DNA from: Candidatus Heimdallarchaeota archaeon LC_3
GTDB lineage: Archaea; Asgardarchaeota; Heimdallarchaeia; Hodarchaeales; LC-3
Assembly: GCA_001940645.1 (NCBI GenBank)
Contig: MDVS01000023.1
Span: 1-59,313 of the forward strand
Length of the DNA stretch: 59,313 nucleotides
Direction: 5' to 3'
Below the pieces are notes generated by a model. It made no database searches. It was not told the DNA's origin and saw nothing but the letters and a program-made list of their open reading frames with translations. This document shows, piece by piece, positions 34,568 through 42,446 of the stretch. Position numbers and translations under genes: made by a program. The stretch's first letter is position 1, and the number at the start of each line of letters is the position of its first letter.

Positions 34568-35875
34568 TCAGTGTGTCCATTTTTCGTCCTTTTGAAGAAG
34601 GTATATAGGTAAAGTAAAAATTAATGATGATATAAGACCAATTACAACCAATACAAAGAGAGTAGCATTTATCCCAAAATCCTCCAATAGGATTCCTCCA
34701 ATCATTACTGTAGGCGTGTTAAAAAGAAGGACTAATGTTGGAATTAAAGAATAAACAGAATTTCTATTTCTATCAGGAATAAGATCTAAAAATATTCTAG
34801 ATTCTATAATAACTGCAACTTGTAATAAGATCCATGGGATTGTTAAAATTATACTTGAAAGAAACAGTGGAATGATTTGAAATTCATTTTTGTCAATTGG
34901 ATAGAAATAAGTTATAATCATAAAACCAACGAAAAAAATAGTAGAATGAATTGCTCGGAAAAAAGGTAATCGTTTAATAGATGATTTTTTAGCAATATTG
35001 GCTCCAATTATTGGAATTATAATTCCAATTGAAAATATTCCCGCACGAAATAATGATGCGCCTATATCAGAACCCGTATAACCTATATACAAAGGAAATA
35101 AAATCAGTGAAGCCCAAATCATCCACATAGTTTGGGTTAAAATAAATCCTATAATAAAAATTAACAGAACTTTATTTGTTAAAACAACCCAAATGCCCTC
35201 GAAAAACAAATAAAAGTAATTTCTAACCGAAATTTCTGGTTTAGGAATTTCAGGAAAATTTTTAACAGAAAAAAGTAAAATAAACGCCAAAATTGTCAAA
35301 AAAATGGCTTGAATAGCAAAAACCACTTCTCTAAAATATAATGTAGCAATTAATCCACCAATCACAAAGGAAAATCCAACAGTTAAGTTACCAAGTGAGG
35401 TCTGTCTTCCTGTAAAAAATTTAAAGGTCTCTCTTTCAGGATCCTTATCTTCAACTGAAACTTTATAATTATTTTCAAACCACGTACCAAAAGCACCACT
35501 TTGTTGAGAAGCTGCAATCGCTGAAACAATATAAACTAACAAAAAGTCATTATATGTCTGTGCAAAAAATAATAAAGCATAAGATAACCCAAAACCTAAA
35601 TATGCAAAGAATAATATCCATTTTTGGCCGATCCAGTCTCCTAAAGTCCCACTAGGATAGTCTAACAATGCTTGAACAAAAAACCCTACTCCAATTAGAA
35701 TCCCTAATTTCTCATATCCCATAGCATCAATAACAAATAAGACATAAAATGTACTAGAAATGCTAAAAGCAATATCAATCAAGAAAATTAGAATCACAAA
35801 TTTTTGAACAAGTGATTGAGATCGTTTTGGAAGTTCTTTGGTTCCTAAGAAATGCATTAATAAATAATATACCAT
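34568..35875 (-). CDS. Major facilitator superfamily transporter
   Basis: The 435-residue protein has about twelve predicted spans. YPSGTLGDWIGQKWILFFAYLG holds the loop 2-3 MFS motif (G-x-L-x-D-x-x-G-x-K). It has IGGILLEDFGINATLF near the end, typical of drug/sugar-type exporters. The substrate is unknown. The start may be the Met at residue 7 (MHFLGTKELPKR), 18 bp inside. Confidence 0.88.
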   Translation of the reverse strand: MVYYLLMHFLGTKELPKRSQSLVQKFVILIFLIDIAFSISSTFYVLFVIDAMGYEKLGILIGVGFFVQALLDYPSGTLGDWIGQKWILFFAYLGFGLSYALLFFAQTYNDFLLVYIVSAIAASQQSGAFGTWFENNYKVSVEDKDPERETFKFFTGRQTSLGNLTVGFSFVIGGLIATLYFREVVFAIQAIFLTILAFILLFSVKNFPEIPKPEISVRNYFYLFFEGIWVVLTNKVLLIFIIGFILTQTMWMIWASLILFPLYIGYTGSDIGASLFRAGIFSIGIIIPIIGANIAKKSSIKRLPFFRAIHSTIFFVGFMIITYFYPIDKNEFQIIPLFLSSIILTIPWILLQVAVIIESRIFLDLIPDRNRNSVYSLIPTLVLLFNTPTVMIGGILLEDFGINATLFVLVVIGLISSLIFTLPIYLLQKDEKWTH

Positions 35876-35970
35876 ATTCTACCATATTCTCGTCGTTTGT
35901 GATGGAAACTTTGTGCTATTCATACATAGATTAATTTTTCCGCTGTAAATGATTCTTTGAGTTTAATTCT

Positions 35971-36105
35971 TTAAGCCGAGATTAATATAGTCATTAATGT
36001 TAGAATACTGGCTACAATAAACATAGCTAGTATAAAAGCTAATAATACGAATTCATTTTGACTGAAGTTTGAAAAACTAGAGAGATTAATACTTTTTTTC
36101 CCCAT
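35971..36105 (-). CDS. 44-residue single-span membrane protein
   Basis: The frame starts MGKKSINLSSFSNFSQNEF and continues into a span (LLAFILAMFIVASILTLM). AAGGAGTGAGTGAT in front is a good ribosome-binding site. It lies 95 bp upstream of the MFS gene on the same strand, so it may be a small partner or leader of the transporter. The family is unknown. Confidence 0.7.
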   Translation of the reverse strand: MGKKSINLSSFSNFSQNEFVLLAFILAMFIVASILTLMTILISA

Positions 36106-36387
36106 ATCACTCACTCCTTGATTTTTTAGGAAATTAACAAATGCATCCTTTATTTAAATATAAGCCTTTTCTAAATTAATTGCTAGTCTAAAATAAAAGA
36201 TAGAGCTTCATCTTCAAAACCAAGTAATCCTCTTAAATTAGAGATAATTGACACAAAATAAAAGATTTTTTACTATTCCTGATATTCTGTTTGTATTGCA
36301 AATAGAAATTTTTAAATTACTCCTACATTCAAAAAAAACTTGTTTAAAAAGAAGGAATTTTCTAATTAAACCAAGGAGAATCAAAAA

Positions 36388-36759
36388 ATGAAGGATTTAA
36401 CAGTTATTTTACAAAACAAACCAGGCACATTAGCAGATATGGGCCAAGCATTGGGTAAAGCAGGTATTCCCATGGAAAGCTTATGTGGTTTTCCCTGCCA
36501 AGGTGAAGGTATTCTTCACATTCTAGTAAAAGATGCGAGTGCAGCCCAACGAGAACTTGAAAAAGCTGGTTTTCAGGTTAAAAGCGAACGTGATGTCTTG
36601 ATTCATACATTAGAAGAAAAATCAGGCTCTTTTGGTGATTTCATGCGAAAAATGGCTGATGCAGGTGTTAACGTTGACTTAGTCTATGCAAAACCACTTT
36701 CACATGATTTAGTTTTCGGTGTGGATGATATCGAAAAAGCAAGGGCTATTTTAGATTAA
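36388..36759 (+). CDS. Double ACT-domain protein
   Basis: The 123-residue protein begins MKDLTVILQNKPGTLADMG, the standard ACT start (N-x-P-G-x-L), and has a second, weaker ACT half (SGSFGDFMRKMADAGVNVDL). ACT pairs bind amino acids and regulate enzymes or transcription. The ribosome-binding site CCAAGGAG is strong. The sequence is richer in Gly, Ala and Gln and less Lys/Asn/Ile-biased than its neighbours, which may mean recent transfer from bacteria. Confidence 0.8.
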   Translation: MKDLTVILQNKPGTLADMGQALGKAGIPMESLCGFPCQGEGILHILVKDASAAQRELEKAGFQVKSERDVLIHTLEEKSGSFGDFMRKMADAGVNVDLVYAKPLSHDLVFGVDDIEKARAILD

Positions 36760-36789
36760 CATTACAATTTACCTATTCATAATAAGGAT

Positions 36790-37235
36790 TTTAAAGTAAT
36801 TCATTTGATTTCGGTAATAATCGGTGATACTTAAGGACCTAAAAGATTTTATCTTCGAAAGAGGAGAAAATTTCCGTGTCAATCACTTTATTAGATTTTA
36901 AAAAGGAAATAAATCTGAAAAGGAAACTATTATGAATATTTTTTAACACTTTTCTAATCAATTTATCTTTAACCTTCTTAGTAGTTTCTAGACAAACAAT
37001 GAAATTATCGTCATAAAAATAATTAAGTTTACGATCACCCATAGTAATAGTATCAATATTACCTTCATCAAGCCCAGTAATTGAAGAAAAATTGAGTAAA
37101 GAAGCGGTGATACTACCAATAATGTTGTCATCAATAATAGAAGAACTAATATCCTCAAAATCGCGTTGCATCAAGCAAACACCACTTTGACCAATAATCC
37201 AAATTTTTTTAACTGAAATAATAGACAACCTCAAA
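36790..37235 (-). CDS. Longin/roadblock-like protein A (copy at 36.8 kb)
   Basis: The fold order beta-beta-alpha-beta-beta-beta-alpha is clear: KKIWIIGQSG and VCLMQRDF (strands 1-2), IGSITASLLNFS (helix 1), ITMGDRKLNYFYDDNFIVCL (strands 3-5) and LIRKVLKNIHNSFL (helix 2), then a Lys-rich tail. Such domains form platforms for small GTPases. The frame is shown from a TTG (LRLSIISVKK) at 37235, since no ATG precedes strand 1, and stops at 36839 (SSFEDKIF then TAG) before the usual 17-residue KYHRLLPKSNELL tail, which survives as non-coding DNA to 36790. Longin B lies directly upstream. Confidence 0.7.
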
Positions 37236-37244
37236 ATAATGAAA

Positions 37245-37660
37245 TCATTTCGGAATAAACTTACCGTTTTTAAGAATTTCCAACATTTTCGCCCTAAAAG
37301 ATCCGAAAAATTGGACATCAACCAAATCAGTCTTCAGAATAGGTCCAAAAAATTTGTTAACAAAGGTATTATGAATACTTTGAAGAACAGATCTAACAGA
37401 TTTTTCTTTAACATTTTTATCAGTCTCTAGACAGACAATAACATGATCATCATAGAAATAATTAAGTTTACTATCACCCATATGAATAGCATCCATCTTA
37501 CCACTATCAACACTCATAGAGGTAAAAAAACTGATCATGGAAGTGGTGAGACCACCAATAATATTACTGTTAATACCCTCAATACTATTTTGGCCAAAAT
37601 CATGCTCTAACAAACAAAAACCATTTTGCTTGATAATCCAGATTTTCTTAATAACAGAAA
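37245..37660 (-). CDS. Longin/roadblock-like protein B
   Basis: This is a diverged relative of longin A with the same fold: IKKIWIIKQNGFCLLEHDFG, GGLTTSMISFFTSMSVDSG, IHMGDSKLNYFYDDHVIVCL and VRSVLQSIHNTFVNKFFG, ending KMLEILKNGKFIPK. It differs from A through most of its length, so A and B are separate lineages. The frame from 37660 has no ATG; the TTG at 37613 begins only at strand 2 (LLEHDF). This is the only near-complete B gene; fragments are at 32250-32355 and 39945-40110. It lies between the P/Q-rich gene and longin A, as in the reconstructed module. Confidence 0.72.
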
Positions 37661-37689
37661 TATTACAACACCATGTGCAAAATAATAGA

Positions 37690-37838
37690 AGTCAAGTTTG
37701 ACCAGCTTGGAAAAAACTACGTAACTTTTTAAGCTGTTGAAACATTTCATTACGAACTTGAGAAATAGAGGTGGAACGATCAACAGGATAATCCCGAGAA
37801 GAGGGTTGAGGATTGGAATTGGATAAAGAAAAATTATA
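37690..37838 (-). pseudogene. P/Q-rich protein gene, C-terminal part
   Basis: The minus strand gives LSNSNPQPSSRDYPVDRSTS, ISQVRNEMFQQLKKLRSFFQ and AGQT before TGA. The N-terminal P/Q part has been replaced by the promoter of the toxin-antitoxin pair at 37861. It lies 30 bp upstream of longin B. Confidence 0.78.
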
Positions 37839-37860
37839 TTATTTTGTCGAAATAAGTGTA

Positions 37861-37899
37861 TACTTTATATAAAAGTTATATTTATATAACTATAAAGTA
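37861..37899 (+). promoter_or_regulatory. Nested palindromic operator of the toxin-antitoxin pair
   Basis: TACTTTATA … TATAAAGTA (9 bp) encloses AGTTATAT-TT-ATATAACT (8 bp). The site lies 10 bp before the antitoxin ATG and overlaps the likely TATA element, as expected of an autorepressed toxin-antitoxin operon. Confidence 0.7.
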
Positions 37900-37909
37900 A
37901 AATTATATT

Positions 37910-38176
37910 ATGTCAATTGTGAAGCTTACTAAAAAAGAAGATCTTGATCAACTAGTAGCAAAAATTACTCTAAAAATTGGTAAAAAAATTACTCAACAGG
38001 AAATTTTAGATGTTATTATTAAATTTTCTGCAAAAAATATTGACGATCTAGTAAACTTTCTCCAAAATAACCATCAAATATCAGAAAAACGAGTAAAAGA
38101 GATACTAACGCTAGTAACAGACGAAAATTACGAAACAAAAGGGACTATCGACGAAGACATATATGGAAGTCATTAA
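37910..38176 (+). CDS. Antitoxin with helical DNA-binding segment
   Basis: The 88-residue protein reads MSIVKLTKKEDLDQLVAKIT, then KKITQQEILDVIIKFSAKN, which looks like a ribbon-helix-helix variant, and an acidic tail (TDENYETKGTIDEDIYG) for toxin binding. It overlaps the PIN gene by 14 bp. Confidence 0.72.
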   Translation: MSIVKLTKKEDLDQLVAKITLKIGKKITQQEILDVIIKFSAKNIDDLVNFLQNNHQISEKRVKEILTLVTDENYETKGTIDEDIYGSH

Positions 38177-38600
38177 AATGACAATTTTCTGCGACACAGG
38201 ATTTTATTTTGCAATATTATTTAGCAAAGATCCAGATCATCAAAGAGCGATTTCAATATTGCAAGACATTGCAGAAAAAAAATTTGGAAACATATTCACA
38301 TCAGATTATGTATATGATGAAGTAATGACATTAGTAAATGCAAGAATGAAAGGAAAAAGAATAGATTTATTAGATAAAATGTCAAGTTTACTCATTAGTG
38401 AAGAGCCAATAGCAAAAATGATCAAGATTGAAAAAGAATGGTTAGAAGAAATAAAAAATATACAAAAAAAATATTCAAATCAAAAGAGAGTGTTAAGTTA
38501 TACGGATGCAAGCAATATTTATCTTTGTAAGAAAGAAAGAATACAGAAGATAGTCTCTTATGATAAAAACTTTGAAGGAATAATAGAAATGATAAAATAA
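38163..38600 (+). CDS. PIN-domain toxin
   Basis: The PIN core has IFCDTGFYFAILFSKD, DYVYDEVMTLVNAR, VLSYTDASNIYLCKK and VSYDKNFEGI. The ATG at 38178 (MTIFCDTGF) is also possible. It is coupled to the upstream antitoxin. Confidence 0.88.
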   Translation: MEVIKMTIFCDTGFYFAILFSKDPDHQRAISILQDIAEKKFGNIFTSDYVYDEVMTLVNARMKGKRIDLLDKMSSLLISEEPIAKMIKIEKEWLEEIKNIQKKYSNQKRVLSYTDASNIYLCKKERIQKIVSYDKNFEGIIEMIK

Positions 38601-38624
38601 ACTAAGTAAATGAGAGAACTATTA

Positions 38625-38660
38625 CGTTTGACCTGCTTGGAATGAGTTTCGCAATTTCTT
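38625..38660 (-). pseudogene. P/Q-rich protein gene, last codons
   Basis: KKLRNSFQAGQT followed by TAA on the minus strand is the extreme C-terminus of the P/Q-rich protein, cut at 38660 by TPR sequence. Confidence 0.7.
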
Positions 38661-38818
38661 CAGATGCAAAATTAATTCTTTCCAGACTACATTAAAGAGA
38701 TCCACATTTACAACGGATGATGCTACTTTAAGGGAAAAATTGGAACTATTACACTTAGAGAATTATCTATCAGAAGCAAAAAAAGTAATAAAATAAATGA
38801 AAAGATTGTTAGAAACTG
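38660..38818 (+). pseudogene. TPR-gene 3' end fragment
   Basis: The plus strand encodes FQTTLKRSTFTTDDATLREK and LELLHLENYLSEAKKVIK before TAA, the exact end of the TPR gene. It runs tail to tail into longin A at 38835, as in the intact unit. Confidence 0.85.
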
Positions 38819-38834
38819 AAAAAAATAAAGTAAT

Positions 38835-39278
38835 TTAAAGTAATTTATTTGATTTCGGTAATAATCGGTGATACTTAAGGACCTCAAAGATTTTATCGTC
38901 GAAAGAGGAAAAAATTTTAGTGTTAATCACTTTATTAGACTTAAGAAAGGAAATAAATCGGAAAACGAAACTTTTATGAATATTTTTTGCTACCTTTCTA
39001 ATCAGATTATTCTTTACCTCATTATTAGTTTCCAGACAAACAATGATATTATCATCATAAAAATAATTAAGTCTACTATCGCCCATAGTAATAGTATCAA
39101 TATTACCTTCGTCAAGCCCAGTAAAGGAAGAAAAATTGAGTAAGGAAGCGGTGATACCACCAATAATGTTTTCATCAATAATAGAAGAAATACAATTTTC
39201 AAAATCGTGTTGCATTAAGCAAATACCACTCTGATCAATAATCCAAATTTTTTTAACTAAAATTATAGACAACCTCAA
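38835..39278 (-). CDS. Longin/roadblock-like protein A (copy at 38.8 kb)
   Basis: The full-length A frame of 147 residues runs LRLSIILVKKIWIIDQSG, ICLMQHDFENCISSIIDENI, IGGITASLLNFSSFTGLDEG, ITMGDSRLNYFYDDNIIVCL, LIRKVAKNIHKSFVFRF and the tail FEVLKYHRLLPKSNKLL. The start is TTG. The P/Q-rich gene lies 55 bp upstream (39335-39455). The longin fold would dimerise, possibly with longin B or another A. Frame intactness argues that this copy is, or was recently, functional. Confidence 0.75.
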   Translation of the reverse strand: MRLSIILVKKIWIIDQSGICLMQHDFENCISSIIDENIIGGITASLLNFSSFTGLDEGNIDTITMGDSRLNYFYDDNIIVCLETNNEVKNNLIRKVAKNIHKSFVFRFISFLKSNKVINTKIFSSFDDKIFEVLKYHRLLPKSNKLL

Positions 39279-39329
39279 AAGATTAATGAAACTATTAAAT
39301 TTAAGAACTGCTATCTGTAGGATAAACTA

Positions 39330-39452
39330 CGATTGACCAACTTGGAAAGAACTACGTAATTTCTTAAGTTGTTGAAACATTTCATTACGAACCTGAGAAA
39401 TAGAGGTAGAACGATCAACAGGATACTCTTGAGAAGAAGGTTGAAGTTATTA
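39330..39452 (-). pseudogene. P/Q-rich protein gene, C-terminal part
   Basis: The minus strand gives LQPSSQEYPVDRSTSISQVR, NEMFQQLKKLRSSFQVGQS and TAG. The N-terminal P/Q part is replaced by the short tandem repeat at 39455-39494. Confidence 0.78.
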
Positions 39453-39454
39453 TC

Positions 39455-39494
39455 AAAAAAATATCAAAAATATCAAAAATATCAAAAATATCAC
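39455..39494. repeat. Short tandem repeat, 10-bp unit
   Basis: About four copies of ATATCAAAAA lie where the P/Q-rich gene is cut. Such a run could form by slippage at the junction. Confidence 0.8.
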
Positions 39495-39515
39495 AATCGT
39501 TGAAATAATAGGATT

Positions 39516-39935
39516 TTAAAGTAATTCATTTGATTTCGGTAATAATCGGTGATACATAAGGACCTCAAAGATTTCCGTATCAATCGCTTTATTAGACTTT
39601 AGAAAGGAAATAAATTTGAAACGGAAACTTTTATGAATATTTTTTAGTACTTTTTGAATCAATTGCTTCTTGACCTCATTATTAGTTTTTAGACAAACTA
39701 TGACATTATCATCATAAAAATAATTAAGTCTACTATCGCCCATAGTAATAGTATCAATATTACCTTCATCAAACCCAGTAATCGAAGAAAAATTGAGTAA
39801 GGAAGTGGTAATACCACCAATAATGTTGTCATCAATAATAGAAGAAGAATCATTTTCAAAATTATGTTGCAACAGGCAAACACCACTTTGATCAATAATC
39901 CAAATTTTTTTAACTGAAATAATAGACAACCTCAA
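39516..39935 (-). CDS. Longin/roadblock-like protein A (copy at 39.5 kb), short tail deletion
   Basis: The frame has LRLSIISVKKIWIIDQSG, VCLLQHNFENDSSSIIDDNI, ITTSLLNFSSITGFDEG, ITMGDSRLNYFYDDNVIVCL and LIQKVLKNIHKSFRFKF. In the tail, AIDTEIFEVLMYHRLLPKS lacks the FSSFEDK segment of other copies (an in-frame deletion of about eight codons). The frame continues upstream to 40019 through antisense longin B DNA and is not meaningful there. Confidence 0.72.
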   Translation of the reverse strand: MRLSIISVKKIWIIDQSGVCLLQHNFENDSSSIIDDNIIGGITTSLLNFSSITGFDEGNIDTITMGDSRLNYFYDDNVIVCLKTNNEVKKQLIQKVLKNIHKSFRFKFISFLKSNKAIDTEIFEVLMYHRLLPKSNELL

Positions 39936-39944
39936 AATAATGAA

Positions 39945-40110
39945 ATCATTTTGGAATGAACTTGCTGTTTTTAAGAATCTCCAACATTTTCGCCCTAAAA
40001 GATCCGAAAAATTGAACATCTACCAAATCGGTTTTCAGAATAGGTCCGAAAAATTTGTTAACAAAGGTATTATGAATACTTTGAAGAACAGATCGAACAG
40101 ATTTTTCAAA
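39945..40110 (-). pseudogene. Longin-like B fragment (C-terminal third)
   Basis: The minus strand carries SVRSVLQSIHNTFVNKFFG, then VFRTDLVDVQFFGSFRAKML and EILKNSKF, matching the end of longin B at 37245-37430. It keeps the place of B directly upstream of A. Confidence 0.78.
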
Positions 40111-40139
40111 TTCACACTATTTTCAAATTAATAGAGAAT

Positions 40140-40201
40140 GTAAAGTTTGACCAGCTTGGAGAGAACTACGTAATTTCTTAAGCTGTTGAATCAATTGCGT
40201 T
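40140..40201 (-). pseudogene. P/Q-rich protein gene, last codons
   Basis: QLKKLRSSLQAGQT is encoded on the minus strand with no stop directly after it. It is cut at GTTGAATCAATTGCGTT, the same junction as in the copy at 54778-54940. Confidence 0.7.
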
Positions 40202-40406
40202 GAATTAAGTTAAGTTCAAAAATTTAACAAATGTAGTTCAAAATTACTTTTGTTTTTCAGATAAAATGCCTTATTGAAACTCCCCAAGCTAAAAAATTTT
40301 TGAAAGTGTAAATAGGAATATAAATGAGTAATTTACTGATTTAATAATTATTGATTATTTTGTAAATATATTACTAATTTATTACTGATCTTGGAAATGG
40401 AACTTT

Positions 40407-40868
40407 ATGCCTTCTAGGGATAAAATACCCCGAAATTTTTTTGAAGATTGTTCAATTCTTCTTGCGTTGAAAATTTTAGGAAAGAAATGGATGATTTTTG
40501 TTTTAAGTGAGTTAATTGTAAACAAAGAAGTCTATTTTACCGATCTTCAGACTTCTGTGCGTGATAAATATAGTAAAAGCATTTCTGGAAGAGTATTAAC
40601 TGATCGTTTATCAATGTTAGAAGATAATCAAATTATTATTCGAACAATTAATCCACATGTCATTCCTGTGCGCGTTAGCTATTCGTTAACTGTTAAAGGT
40701 AAGGATTTAATAATTGCCTTAGGTGTTCTTAAAGGATGGGGTGCAAAATGGGGTGGGATAGACCAAAAAAAGTGTTTATCGTTTACATGTCTCCACAATG
40801 CTGTTTCTATGGTTGATATAGACAAAGCCTTACTAATAGGTCCTTGGATAAAAAAATCAGGGCAATAA
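40407..40868 (+). CDS. HxlR-family winged-helix regulator
   Basis: The 153-residue protein has CSILLALKILGKKWMIFVLS, the HxlR start with a Cys at residue 15, then SKSISGRVLTDRLSMLEDNQ and VSYSLTVKGKDLIIAL. The C-terminal part (KKCLSFTCLHNA) adds Cys that might sense redox or metals. It stands alone between module remnants; its target is unknown. Confidence 0.83.
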   Translation: MPSRDKIPRNFFEDCSILLALKILGKKWMIFVLSELIVNKEVYFTDLQTSVRDKYSKSISGRVLTDRLSMLEDNQIIIRTINPHVIPVRVSYSLTVKGKDLIIALGVLKGWGAKWGGIDQKKCLSFTCLHNAVSMVDIDKALLIGPWIKKSGQ

Positions 40869-40869
40869 G

Positions 40870-41055
40870 TTGAAATTCGATAATGGAGTGGGAGAAGAGA
40901 TTTGATCTAATAACTCTTTTTCAAGAGTATATTCTGGTTGGGATTGAGGTTGAGATTGAGCAGGTTGATAATTAGTTTGAAGCTGAAACTGGGTGCGGGT
41001 AACAGGTTGGACTTGAGTTTGAGCCCGTGGTTGAGTAGAGGTACCTATTTCTAAT
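40870..41055 (-). pseudogene. P/Q-rich protein gene, N-terminal half
   Basis: The minus strand gives LEIGTSTQPRAQTQVQPVTR, TQFQLQTNYQPAQSQPQSQP and EYTLEKELLDQISSPTPLSN. It best shows the low-complexity Pro/Gln region. No start codon precedes it; the C-terminal half is deleted at the HxlR gene. Confidence 0.78.
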
Positions 41056-41255
41056 TTTATTTATCCCTTATTTATATTAAAAAACTGAATTTCAGGTAAT
41101 TGATAAGTTACATCTCTCTTTTCAGAATTATTGTAAAGATGATTTTTTCAAGCACTACAGTGTACACGGGATAATTAAATATTTGTTCCGAAAACAAAAT
41201 GCTATTCGTCAATAAATTTAATTTAAGAAGATAAAGATTTTTTTAGAGAAATCAT

Positions 41256-41271
41256 ATAAGGCAAGCCTAAT
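41256..41271 (+). promoter_or_regulatory. DtxR-like box upstream of second regulator copy
   Basis: ATAAGGCAAGCCTAAT contains AGGC-AA-GCCT, like DtxR/IdeR sites (TTAGG…CCTAA). The first copy has a weaker version (AAGGTATTCCTA at about 23499). Placed about 150 bp before the gene, it may serve autoregulation. Confidence 0.4.
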
Positions 41272-41406
41272 TAATATTTTTTCGAGGAATTCATTATTTA
41301 ATATTATACTATCGGATTTAATAAAAAATTACCGGAGTCCAAATCAAATTACTCTTACAACATTAATTTCATAAAAAAATAATTTTATTAGAAAAATTAG
41401 GATTAA

Positions 41407-41892
41407 ACCCCGTCTTTAAGATCAATTCAATCAACGGAAGATTATTTGTCAACCATATGGCAATTAAAGAATGAAAATGCAAAGAAAAATGATTCTTCTA
41501 TAATAAAACCTGTTAGAATAAAAGATATTGCTGAAAAACTCGATATTTCCCCTCCTAGTGTAAGTGAATATGTAAGAAAATTAGCAAAAAGTAATAAATT
41601 GGAAGTCATTGATAGAAAAGGTGTAATATTAACAGAGGAAGGTGAGAAAGAGGCATTAATTATTGTTAATAAGCATAAAATTATTTATTGCTTTCTCACA
41701 AATATTTTGGGTATAGAAAAACGTCCCGCTCTTAGTCAAAGCCATGATTTAGAATATATAATGAAATTAGATACAATAGACAGACTATACCAATTATTAA
41801 AAAAGAAAGTTTGCCCTCAGTTTGATTGTCCTTTTGATGAAAATTGCGTTGCTCCAGGTAATTTCAACCAGGTATCTGGTATGGGATCATAA
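41407..41892 (+). CDS. DtxR/MntR-like regulator, second copy with lost ATG
   Basis: The coding sequence matches 23652-24134 along its length: DISPPSVSEYVRKLAKSNKL, VILTEEGEKEALII, NKHKIIYCFLTNILGIE and FDCPFDENCVAPGNF. The ATG of copy 1 (ACCATGTCCTTAAG) is changed to CCCCGTCTTTAAG, so no ATG starts the frame. The next possible start is TTG 41446, which removes 13 residues including the first helix. Both the gene and 300 bp upstream are shared, so this is a segmental duplicate. Confidence 0.78.
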   Translation, partial: TPSLRSIQSTEDYLSTIWQLKNENAKKNDSSIIKPVRIKDIAEKLDISPPSVSEYVRKLAKSNKLEVIDRKGVILTEEGEKEALIIVNKHKIIYCFLTNILGIEKRPALSQSHDLEYIMKLDTIDRLYQLLKKKVCPQFDCPFDENCVAPGNFNQVSGMGS

Positions 41893-42003
41893 ACTATTCC
41901 AGTAGAGGTCACTGACTATTAAACCGACGTTGTAGGTTTGGGTCACCAATGATGTTGGTGGATCAACAATTAACTTATATTCACCATTAGGGATTCACCA
42001 TTA

Positions 42004-42135
42004 TGAAATTAATTCTTTTCATACTAATTTAAAGAGATCCACATTTACAACGGGTGATTCTACTTTAAGGGAAAAATTGGAACTATTACACTTAGAGAAC
42101 TGTCAATCAGAAGCAAAAAAATTAATTAAATAAAT
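42004..42135 (+). pseudogene. TPR-gene 3' end fragment
   Basis: NLKRSTFTTGDSTLREKLEL and LHLENCQSEAKKLIK before TAA match the TPR C-terminus, with changes such as FTTGDST. A surface-protein tail, not longin, follows. Confidence 0.82.
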
Positions 42136-42234
42136 GAATTTGGACTTCAAAGTCCTACAATAACATCTGGATTGACTAGTATATGGTTTTTCCTTGCATT
42201 TCTGTCATTGTTGATAATTAGAAGGAAAAAATAA
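42136..42234 (+). pseudogene. C-terminal anchor of a lost surface protein
   Basis: FGLQSPTITSGLTSIWFFLA and FLSLLIIRRKK before TAA form a Thr/Ser-rich end, one span and an Arg/Lys stop, the same kind of sorting tail as in 42447-43580. The rest of the gene is missing. Confidence 0.65.
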
Positions 42235-42261
42235 AAAAAATAATAGTTGATAGATACTAAT

Positions 42262-42368
42262 TACCCCAATCCAACTTGGAAAGAAATTCGTAACTTCTTA
42301 AGTTACATTTCAGTATGAACTTGCGAAAAAGAGGTGGAACGATTCTCAGGATACTCTTGAGAAGAGTG
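42262..42368 (-). pseudogene. P/Q-rich protein gene fragment
   Basis: SQEYPENRSTSFSQVH-like sequence and the KKLRISFQVG end appear on the minus strand with frame breaks. It lies between the surface-tail fragment and the surface protein gene. Confidence 0.68.
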
Positions 42369-42446
42369 AATGGCGAGATAACTTTAATTATCGTGATATT
42401 TAGAATGAACATGTCATAGTTTGTAAAGATCTCACATGATTTGATA

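Noticed and set aside
36839..37321. Long N-terminal extension of the longin A frame (MMSNFSDLLGRK…)
   Set aside because: The extension is an out-of-frame reading of the longin B 3' end; the domain begins at about 37235.
39455..39494. Tandem repeat as an origin or iteron site
   Set aside because: It is short, lies exactly at a broken P/Q gene and is not near replication genes; slippage at a junction explains it.
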